Made by a program: the position numbers and the translations under genes. A stretch of DNA of 7,258 bases from Pseudolysinimonas_A sp965653335 (GTDB taxonomy: Bacteria; Actinomycetota; Actinomycetes; Actinomycetales; Microbacteriaceae), in assembly GCA_965653335.1 (NCBI GenBank), contig CBFGZU010000087.1, forward strand, positions 1 through 7,258, given 5' to 3'. The notes under the pieces were generated by a model. That model was not told where the DNA came from and did not search any database. It saw nothing but the letters and a program-made list of their open reading frames with translations. This document shows, piece by piece, positions 1-5,163 of the stretch (positions within the stretch are counted from its first letter, which is position 1; each line of letters opens with the position of its first letter).

Positions 1-952
1 AGTCGAACTTCTCGACGGCGCGGATGAGGCCGAGGTTGCCCTCCTGGATGAGGTCGAGGAACTGCATGCCGCGGCCGGTGTAGCGCTTCGCGAGCGACAC
101 CACGAGACGGAGGTTGGCGCCCAGCAGGTGGCTCTTCGCGCGCTGACCGTCCCGGGCGACCCAGGCGAGTTCGCGACCGAGCTGGCTGCGCTTCTCTTTG
201 TCCCCCATCGCCGACAGCTTCTCTTCGGCGAACAAGCCGGCTTCGATCCGCATCGCGAGTTCGACCTCTTCGGCGGCGTTGAGAAGAGCGACCTTGCCGA
301 TCTGCTTGAGATAGTCCTTGACCGGGTCCGCCGTCGCGCCGGTGATCGCGGCGGAATAGACGGGCACCTCGTCTTCGTCGTCGGTCATCGACAGACGCAA
401 GGCCCCACTCGGCAGCTCGATCGCGGGCTTCTCGTCGTCGTCATCGTCGTCGCTGTCGGAGACATCGGTGGCGTCGTCGTCGGCGACGACCTCCGGGACG
501 GGCTTCTCGGCGACGTCGTCCTTGTCGATCTCGTCCTCGACGTCGATCTCTTCGACGTCGACCGGATCGATGTCCACATCGTCGACGTCGAGATCGGTCT
601 CGGCATCGGCATCGGTCGCTTTCGTCGCGCCCTTCGTCGCCGCTTTCGACTTCGCGGCGGCACCCTTGGCCGCAGGGGTCTTCGTTGCGGGAGCGGCCTT
701 CGCTGCCGAAGACGACTTCGCGGCCGGGGTCGCCTTCGCGGGCGTCGCCGCCTTCGCAGAACTCTTCGCCGCGGGAGGTTTCGTCGCCGACGCGGTCGCC
801 TTCGCGGGACTCTTCGTCGCGGCAACCTTGGCCGCGGGCGCCTTCGCCCCTGCCTTGGTCGCAGCCGTGACCGCGGGCTTGACGTCAGCGGGCGCGGCGT
901 CCTTCGTCGCGGACTTCGCGTCGCTGCTCTTCGTGCTCGATCGGGGGGCCAT
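1..952 (-). CDS. sigA: Principal RNA polymerase sigma factor SigA (RpoD/HrdB type), N-terminal part
   Basis: This is the primary sigma-70 factor, which directs core RNA polymerase to housekeeping promoters. Only the first 317 codons are present; the gene runs off the left edge, so regions 2.3 to 4.2 are missing. I read it by translating the reverse complement from the ATG at 952. Residues 1-113 are a low-complexity Lys/Ala/Thr/Pro tail, and about 114-177 are strongly acidic (DDVDIDPVDVEEIDVEDEID, then SDSDDDDDDE). Region 1.2 begins near residue 209 (DPVKDYLKQIGKV). Region 2.1 contains NLRLVVSLAKRYTGRGMQF from residue 280, and the sigma-70 signature DLIQEGNLGLIRAV is at 300-313. The start is supported by GGAAGGGAA at 958-966 on the minus strand, five bases before the ATG. 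The long charged N-terminus is normal for actinobacterial primary sigma factors, although its sequence is poorly conserved. The PAC2-family gene lies upstream on the same strand. The family call is very secure. Confidence 0.96.
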   Translation of the reverse strand, partial: MAPRSSTKSSDAKSATKDAAPADVKPAVTAATKAGAKAPAAKVAATKSPAKATASATKPPAAKSSAKAATPAKATPAAKSSSAAKAAPATKTPAAKGAAAKSKAATKGATKATDADAETDLDVDDVDIDPVDVEEIDVEDEIDKDDVAEKPVPEVVADDDATDVSDSDDDDDDEKPAIELPSGALRLSMTDDEDEVPVYSAAITGATADPVKDYLKQIGKVALLNAAEEVELAMRIEAGLFAEEKLSAMGDKEKRSQLGRELAWVARDGQRAKSHLLGANLRLVVSLAKRYTGRGMQFLDLIQEGNLGLIRAVEKFD

Positions 953-986
953 CCGGGTTCCCTTCCGCGGCCCGCTCGGGCCGGCA

Positions 987-1015
987 ATTCCGGGCATTAC
1001 GAAGACCCTTGTCAA
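987..1015 (-). promoter_or_regulatory. Candidate sigA promoter
   Basis: On the minus strand a perfect -35 hexamer TTGACA (1015 to 1010) is followed, after 17 bases, by CGGAAT (992 to 987). CGGAAT matches only the last three bases of the -10 consensus. A transcript starting near 980 would have a leader of about 28 bases carrying the GGAAGGGAA ribosome binding site of sigA. The -35 match is exact and the position is sensible, but the -10 is poor, so the exact start is uncertain. Confidence 0.35.
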
Positions 1016-1042
1016 GTCCCCCGGATTTCCAACGGAAACCTC

Positions 1043-1076
1043 AGAGACTCGACCGGGTCTTGAACATTGAGTCTCT
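1043..1076 (-). repeat. 8-bp inverted repeat between the PAC2 gene and sigA
   Basis: AGAGACTC (1043-1050) and GAGTCTCT (1069-1076) are perfect inverted repeats separated by 18 bases. The spacer contains GACCGGGTC, itself nearly symmetrical. It lies 55-88 bases beyond the PAC2 stop and about 28 bases upstream of the TTGACA of the candidate sigA promoter. There is no run of T on either side, so it is not a classical intrinsic terminator. It could be an operator for sigA, a U-tract-less terminator, or a chance palindrome. Confidence 0.4.
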
Positions 1077-1084
1077 CACACTCT

Positions 1085-1103
1085 GATGCCCTCGGCTTGC
1101 ATC
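1085..1103 (-). terminator. Weak hairpin downstream of the PAC2 gene
   Basis: GATGC (1085-1089) and GCATC (1099-1103) can pair around a 9-base loop, 28 bases past the PAC2 stop codon. The stem is only five pairs and has no T tract. It is the nearest stem to the stop and may contribute to 3'-end formation, but it could be chance. Confidence 0.2.
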
Positions 1104-1130
1104 TGCCGGTCTCGAGGCGACGGCGAGGTC

Positions 1131-2042
1131 TCAGAGCCCGTCGTCGCGACGATTGGCGAGGAACTTCTCGAGCTCCGCCGCGATCGTGTCGGCCGACGGC
1201 AGCTCGCCACTCGCATCCATGAGCGGCGACGGCAGCGGGTTCTCCTCCATATAGGAGTCGTGCCGCTCCTCGAGCGCGCTCACCAGCCGTTCCAATTCCT
1301 GGTTGCCGTGCACCTGATCGTCGACCTTCGCGAGGAAGTCACGATTCTCTTCGCGCAACTTGTCGGACGGGAAGATCAGGCCCGTGGCCGCGCTGATGCT
1401 TTCGAGCGCCGTCACGGCGGCTTGCGGGAACTCGGTGTCCGAGAGGTAGTGCGGGATGAGCAGCACGAAGCCCGCGGTCGGGTGGCCGAGCTGCTGCAGT
1501 CGGTACTCGAGCAAGTGGAGGGCGTTCGACGGCACCTGAGTGCGCGGCTTCCAGACCGAGAGCGAGTCGATCAAGTCGAGTCGGTTTCCGCTGACGGTCA
1601 CCCCGATCGGCCGGGTGTGCGGCGTCGGCATCGCGATCGCGTGGACCCACGTCGTGTCTTTCACCCCGTACTTCTCAACGAGCTGCACCACCGCTGCCGT
1701 GAACCGCTCCCATTGGAAATCGGGCTCGAACCCGGTGAGGAACAGGAACGCCTGCCCGAGCTCGTCTTTGGCGAGGTAGAGCGACAGCTTCGCCGGCTTG
1801 TATTCGCTCAGATGGTCTTGATCGAAGAACATCGTGGGTCGCCGCGCCCGATAGTCCAGCAGCGCGTCGGTGTCGAAGGCGACCACTTCGCTCATCTCGA
1901 GATTGTCGAGCAGATACTGGCTCACCTGAGTCACGGCGCCGCCCGCGTCGGCGAAGCCGGTGAGCCCCGCCACGAGGTGTAGGTCGCGGGGCACCAGGCC
2001 GGCCTCGACCGAGAGGTCGTACAGGCCGCCAGGATCTCGCAT
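1131..2042 (-). CDS. PAC2-family (proteasome assembly chaperone-like) protein
   Basis: A 303-residue cytosolic protein of the PAC2 family, related by fold to eukaryotic proteasome assembly chaperone 2 and to mycobacterial Rv2714; the biochemical function in bacteria is not established. Visible family features are the N-terminal GLTGFADAGG at residues 26-35, alternating hydrophobic strands such as LVAGL and AFLFLTG, the PHTRP motif at 141-145 followed by VTVSGNR, and FVLLIPHYL in the second half. The last 60 residues are charged and probably helical (ERLVSALEERHD, then AAELEKFLANRRDD). There is no signal peptide or membrane segment. The ATG at 2042 has no convincing Shine-Dalgarno but sits six bases after TAGAAT, which supports a leaderless start. 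It is divergent from pepA and upstream of sigA on the same strand. A direct role with a proteasome cannot be shown here, because no proteasome genes are in the window. Confidence 0.88.
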   Translation of the reverse strand: MRDPGGLYDLSVEAGLVPRDLHLVAGLTGFADAGGAVTQVSQYLLDNLEMSEVVAFDTDALLDYRARRPTMFFDQDHLSEYKPAKLSLYLAKDELGQAFLFLTGFEPDFQWERFTAAVVQLVEKYGVKDTTWVHAIAMPTPHTRPIGVTVSGNRLDLIDSLSVWKPRTQVPSNALHLLEYRLQQLGHPTAGFVLLIPHYLSDTEFPQAAVTALESISAATGLIFPSDKLREENRDFLAKVDDQVHGNQELERLVSALEERHDSYMEENPLPSPLMDASGELPSADTIAAELEKFLANRRDDGL

Positions 2043-2048
2043 GCGTCG

Positions 2049-2054
2049 ATTCTA
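2049..2054 (-). promoter_or_regulatory. -10 hexamer of a predicted leaderless promoter (PAC2 gene)
   Basis: On the minus strand TAGAAT (2054 to 2049) matches TATAAT at five of six positions and is followed by exactly six bases and then the ATG at 2042. Initiation at the usual distance would place +1 on the A of the start codon. No good -35 is seen: the best at 17-18 spacing are TGCGGG or CTGCGG. Absence of a Shine-Dalgarno before the gene agrees with leaderless translation, which is common in actinobacteria. Confidence 0.6.
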
Positions 2055-2120
2055 TTTCCGGGGGCCGCATCCCCGCAGAGATCCGGCAGCCACGGGTGAA
2101 GCCGTGAGCGAACACGCGGT

Positions 2121-2126
2121 TAGCAT
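2121..2126 (+). promoter_or_regulatory. -10 hexamer of a predicted leaderless promoter (pepA)
   Basis: TAGCAT (2121-2126) fits the actinobacterial TANNNT -10 and is followed by exactly six bases and the pepA ATG at 2133, so +1 is predicted to be the A of the start codon. The upstream sequence has no recognisable Shine-Dalgarno at the usual distance. The -35 is weak: GTGAAG at 2096-2101 shares TGA with the consensus at 19-base spacing. It mirrors the arrangement on the other side of this divergent region. Confidence 0.55.
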
Positions 2127-2132
2127 GGCCCG

Positions 2133-3638
2133 ATGGCCGTACCGGTGCTCTCCGTCTCGTCGTCCGATCCCCTCGGCACCGCGGCGGAGGTGCTCGTGCT
2201 CGGAGTGCGCAAGACCCCCGAGGGGCCCCGGCTCGCCGTCGACGGGGACTCCTTCTCCTCGGTCGCGAGTGCCCTCGCCGGCGTCGCGGCGACGGGAAGC
2301 ACCGACGAACTCCGTCGCCTGCCCGCTGTCGAGGGCGGCACGGCATCCATCGCCCTCATCGGTCTCGGCTCGGGGCCGGTGACGGTCGACGGGCTGCGAT
2401 ACGCCGCCGGATCGGCCGCGCGCCAATTGACAGGAATCGAACGGCTCGGCCTCGCACTCCCCGTCACGGACGCCGCTGAGACCCTCGCGGTGCTCGAGGG
2501 CGCCGCGATCGGCGCCTACGCCTACACCGGGTACCGGGTCGCGACGATCGGCACCACGAAGACACCGGCGGATGACATCGTCGTGCACGTTCCGAGACCC
2601 CTCGCCGACGCGGCCAGGGGTGTCGTCGAGCGCGCATCGGTCGTCGCCGAGGCCATCCACACGGTGCGCGACCTCGTCAACACTCCGCCGTCCGACCTCT
2701 ACCCCGAGACGCTCGCCGCCGCCGTCGTCGACCTCGCGCAGGGCCTCCCCCTCGATGTGGAGGTCCTCGATGAGTCAGCGCTCAAAGCCGGAGGCTTCGG
2801 AGGCATCCTCGCCGTCGGTCGCGGGTCGGTGCGTCCTCCGCGACTCGTCGTCGTGCGCTACACCCCCGCCGCCGCGACCCGCCACCTCGCGCTCGTCGGT
2901 AAAGGGATCACGTTCGACTCGGGTGGCCTCTCCCTCAAGCCCCCGGCCGGCATGGTCGGCATGAAATACGACATGACGGGCGCTGTCACGGCACTCGCCG
3001 TCATCGTCGCCGCGGCGCGCCTCGCCCTCCCGGTTCGGCTCACCGCGTGGTTGTGCATCGCCGAGAACATGCCCTCGGGGGCGGCAACCCGCCCGAACGA
3101 CGTGCTCCACATGCGCGGCGGCACGACCGTCGAGGTGCTCAACACCGACGCGGAAGGCCGCCTGGTGCTCGCCGACGGGCTCGTCGCGGCGAGCGAAGAA
3201 CGGCCGGATGCCATCGTCGACGTCGCGACCCTCACCGGCGCCGCGCGCGTCGCGATGGGCGAGCGCTACACCCCTGTGATGGGCGACGACGAGATCGTCG
3301 AGAAGATCATCGCGGCGGGTTCCGCGGTCGGCGAGGTGCTGTGGCACATGCCGATGCCGCCCGAACTGCGGTCGGTACTGGACAGCGACGTCGCCGACAT
3401 CGCGAACGCGAAACCGGGCACCACGAGCGGCGGAATGCTCGTCGCGGCGCACTTCCTCAAGGCGTTCGTCGGCACCGCCGGCGATGGCGATGAGAAACGC
3501 GGCATTCCGTGGGCCCACCTCGACATCGCGGGGGTCGCGAACAATCCCGGCAGCCCGCACGGAGGCATCGGCAAGGGTCCGACCGGGACCACGGTGCGCA
3601 CCCTGCTGCGTTTCGCGGAAGACTTTTCCACGCCGTAG
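2133..3638 (+). CDS. pepA: Leucyl aminopeptidase (M17 family)
   Basis: A cytosolic, normally hexameric, two-metal aminopeptidase that removes N-terminal residues from peptides during protein turnover. Its 501 residues fit the family length. The N-terminal third (about 1-165) is the variable macro-like domain and the rest is the catalytic domain. All active-site residues are visible: K257 and D262 in GKGITFDSGG, K269 in LSLKP, D280 in MKYDMTGA, and D339, E341 and R343 in the family signature NTDAEGRLVLADGL (337-350). The spacing of K257 to K269 equals that of the two lysines in E. coli PepA. The C-terminus has the typical WAHLDIAG and GKGPTGTTVRTLLRF. The ATG at 2133 is chosen because it directly follows a -10 element (leaderless). 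The gene is divergent from the PAC2-family gene and ends before a hairpin terminator. E. coli PepA also binds DNA in Xer recombination and carAB control; that cannot be inferred for this protein. Confidence 0.96.
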   Translation: MAVPVLSVSSSDPLGTAAEVLVLGVRKTPEGPRLAVDGDSFSSVASALAGVAATGSTDELRRLPAVEGGTASIALIGLGSGPVTVDGLRYAAGSAARQLTGIERLGLALPVTDAAETLAVLEGAAIGAYAYTGYRVATIGTTKTPADDIVVHVPRPLADAARGVVERASVVAEAIHTVRDLVNTPPSDLYPETLAAAVVDLAQGLPLDVEVLDESALKAGGFGGILAVGRGSVRPPRLVVVRYTPAAATRHLALVGKGITFDSGGLSLKPPAGMVGMKYDMTGAVTALAVIVAAARLALPVRLTAWLCIAENMPSGAATRPNDVLHMRGGTTVEVLNTDAEGRLVLADGLVAASEERPDAIVDVATLTGAARVAMGERYTPVMGDDEIVEKIIAAGSAVGEVLWHMPMPPELRSVLDSDVADIANAKPGTTSGGMLVAAHFLKAFVGTAGDGDEKRGIPWAHLDIAGVANNPGSPHGGIGKGPTGTTVRTLLRFAEDFSTP

Positions 3639-3731
3639 TAGGGTCTATACGGCAAGGAACACCTTGCCCTTCTGGGCCACACGCCACCCTCTGTCGTGGT
3701 CCGCAATCGCACGCATATAGGGAGTCGCCGG
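3639..3731 (+). promoter_or_regulatory. Leader and promoter region of lpdA
   Basis: This 93-base gap contains the pepA terminator hairpin, a second weaker stem (GGGCCAC at 3674-3680 with GTGGTCC at 3696-3702, one G:T pair, 15-base loop), an AT-rich patch GCATATAG (3713-3720) and a Shine-Dalgarno GGGAG (3720-3724) seven bases before the GTG start of lpdA. Two -10 candidates exist: TATACG at 3646-3651, giving a leader of about 75 bases, and TATAGG at 3716-3721, which would leave almost no leader and cut off the ribosome site. Neither has a good -35. I cannot decide between them. Confidence 0.35.
3651..3668 (+). terminator. Hairpin terminator after pepA
   Basis: GGCAAGG (3651-3657), loop AACA, CCTTGCC (3662-3668) forms a perfect seven-pair stem with a four-base loop, 12 bases after the pepA stop. 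It is followed by CTTCTGG, so the T tract is poor. U-tract-poor terminators are common in high-GC actinobacteria, and its place between two independent genes favours termination. Because a possible -10 (TATACG) lies just before it, it could instead sit in the 5' leader of lpdA. Confidence 0.55.
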
Positions 3732-5105
3732 GTGTCCGAGCAGAACTTCGATCTTGTCGTTCTGGGTGCAGGAAGCGGTGGCTACGCCGCCGCGCTGCGC
3801 GCCAGTCAGCTGGGCCTCACAGTCGGGCTCATCGAGCGGGCGAAAGTCGGCGGCACGTGCCTGCACGTCGGCTGCATCCCCACCAAGGCGCTGCTGCACG
3901 CGGCTGAAGTGGCGGATGTCACGCGGGAGTCTGCGAAGTACGGCGTGACCTCGACGTTCGGCGGCATCGACATCGCGGGCGTCACCGCGTATCGCGAAGA
4001 GGTCGTCGCGAGCAAGTGGAAGGGCCTGCAGGGGCTCATCAAGGCGCGGGGCATCACGACCATCGAAGGCGAAGGCCGCCTCACCTCGCCGACATCGGTG
4101 CAGGTCGGCGACATCACGGTCACGGGAAGGAACGTCGTCCTCGCCACGGGCTCGTATTCGCGGTCGCTTCCCGGGCTGGAGCTCGGCGGTCGCGTGATCA
4201 CGTCGGAGCAGGCCCTCGCTCTCGACTTCGTGCCCAAGAAGGTCGCCGTGCTCGGCGGCGGCGTGATCGGCGTCGAATTCTCGAGCGTCTGGCGCTCGTT
4301 CGGCGCCGAGGTCACCATCATCGAGGCACTTCCCAACCTGGTTCCGAACGAAGACATCGCGATCTCGAAGGCCTTCGAACGCGCCTTCCGCAAGCGCGGC
4401 ATCGAGTTCAAGACCGGCGTGCGATTCGCGGGTGTCGTCCAGAACGAGTCGGGCGTCGTCGTCTCGCTCGAGAACGGCGAGACGGTCGAAGCCGAACTGC
4501 TGCTCGTCGCCGTCGGCCGCGGCCCGGCAACCGCCCATCTCGGTTTCGAAGAGGTTGGCGTGCGCCTCGATCGCGGCTTCGTCGTCACCGACGAGCGGCT
4601 TCGCACCAACGTCCCCGGCGTCTGGGCCGTCGGCGACATCGTTCCCGGTCTGCAGCTCGCTCACCGCGGCTTCCAGCACGGCATCTTCGTCGCCGAGGAA
4701 ATCGCGGGGCTCGCCCCGATCGTCGTCGATGACGTGAACGTTCCGAAGGTCACCTACTCCGACCCCGAAGTCGCCTCGATCGGACTCACCGAGGCGAAGG
4801 CCGTCGAGAAGTTCGGCGCGGACGCGATCGCGACCTACGACTACAACCTGGCCGGCAACGGCAAGAGCCACATCATCGGTACGTCGGGCAACGTCAAGGT
4901 CGTGCGCCAGAAAGACGGTCCCGTGCTCGGCGTGCACATGATCGGCGCGCGCGTGGGCGAGCTCATCGGCGAAGCGCAACTCGCGGTGAACTGGGAGGCA
5001 TACCCCGAAGACATCGCGCCGTACATCCACGCCCACCCGACGCAGAACGAGGCCCTCGGCGAGGCGTTCCTCGCCATCGCGGGCAAACCGTTGCACGGCA
5101 TCTGA
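3732..5105 (+). CDS. lpdA: Dihydrolipoamide dehydrogenase (E3)
   Basis: The flavoprotein E3 subunit of 2-oxo acid dehydrogenase complexes; it reoxidises dihydrolipoyl groups on E2 and passes electrons through FAD to NAD+. The 457-residue product has the FAD motif GAGSGG (12-17), the redox disulfide in GGTCLHVGCIPTK (C43 and C48), the NAD motif GGGVIG (175-180) followed by E at the end of the second strand, the second FAD motif VWAVGDI, and the C-terminal His-Glu dyad HPTQNE (H435, E440). I chose GTG at 3732 (reading SEQNFDLVVLGAG) because GGGAG lies seven bases upstream and the family starts only a few residues before the first strand. An in-frame GTG at 3696 would add 12 basic residues not expected for the family. 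It sits 58 bases upstream of the E2 gene in the same direction, so E3 and E2 are probably made together. Confidence 0.96.
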   Translation: MSEQNFDLVVLGAGSGGYAAALRASQLGLTVGLIERAKVGGTCLHVGCIPTKALLHAAEVADVTRESAKYGVTSTFGGIDIAGVTAYREEVVASKWKGLQGLIKARGITTIEGEGRLTSPTSVQVGDITVTGRNVVLATGSYSRSLPGLELGGRVITSEQALALDFVPKKVAVLGGGVIGVEFSSVWRSFGAEVTIIEALPNLVPNEDIAISKAFERAFRKRGIEFKTGVRFAGVVQNESGVVVSLENGETVEAELLLVAVGRGPATAHLGFEEVGVRLDRGFVVTDERLRTNVPGVWAVGDIVPGLQLAHRGFQHGIFVAEEIAGLAPIVVDDVNVPKVTYSDPEVASIGLTEAKAVEKFGADAIATYDYNLAGNGKSHIIGTSGNVKVVRQKDGPVLGVHMIGARVGELIGEAQLAVNWEAYPEDIAPYIHAHPTQNEALGEAFLAIAGKPLHGI

Positions 5106-5133
5106 CCCACGCGGATTCCGCGTAGCTAAGCTA
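5102..5133 (+). promoter_or_regulatory. Candidate sucB promoter with an 11-bp palindrome
   Basis: TAGCT-A-AGCTA (5123-5133) is a perfect palindrome and contains TAAGCT (5127-5132), which fits the TANNNT -10 pattern. CTGACC at 5102-5107 matches four of six -35 bases at a 19-base spacing and overlaps the lpdA stop codon. A start near 5139 would give a leader of about 25 bases carrying GAAGGAG. The AT-rich patch stands out in its GC-rich surroundings. This would let sucB be transcribed on its own as well as from the lpdA promoter. Confidence 0.4.
5109..5123 (+). terminator. Compact GC-rich hairpin just after lpdA
   Basis: ACGCGG (5109-5114), loop ATT, CCGCGT (5118-5123) is a perfect six-pair stem starting three bases after the lpdA stop. 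No T run follows. It may partly terminate or stabilise the 3' end of lpdA mRNA, setting the ratio of E3 to E2 message. It overlaps by one base with the adjoining palindrome. Confidence 0.4.
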
Positions 5134-5163
5134 TCCACACAGGCTTCGAAGGAGCACCCCCTG

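Noticed and set aside
431..640. GTCGTC/GTCGAC-rich stretch that looks like a DNA tandem repeat
   Set aside because: It is explained by runs of GAC and GAG codons in the acidic block of SigA, with no regular period longer than a codon or two.
1009..1030. SigR/SigH-type stress promoter for sigA (GGAAAT with a GTC-like -10 about 18-20 bases downstream)
   Set aside because: The GTT element is not present, only GGT or GTC at imperfect spacing, so I do not annotate it although such control of primary sigma genes is known.
128..1070. Long plus-strand open frames across the first kilobase, rich in Arg/Gly or Ala/Ser
   Set aside because: They are antisense to sigA, whose sigma-70 motifs are unmistakable. 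The repeats come from the opposite-strand Lys/Ala and Asp/Glu codons.
1061..1080. CRP/GlxR-like half site TGTGA on the minus strand
   Set aside because: The second half TCACA is absent at the required spacing.
1086..1982. A 298-codon plus-strand frame opposite the PAC2-family gene
   Set aside because: It is Arg/Glu/Val-rich as expected for the reverse of the PAC2 gene, and the minus-strand product has clear family motifs such as PHTRP.
3696..3731. Upstream GTG at 3696 as an alternative lpdA start
   Set aside because: It would add 12 mostly basic residues before the FAD-binding strand, has no ribosome site, and lies within a possible stem, whereas GTG 3732 has GGGAG at good spacing.
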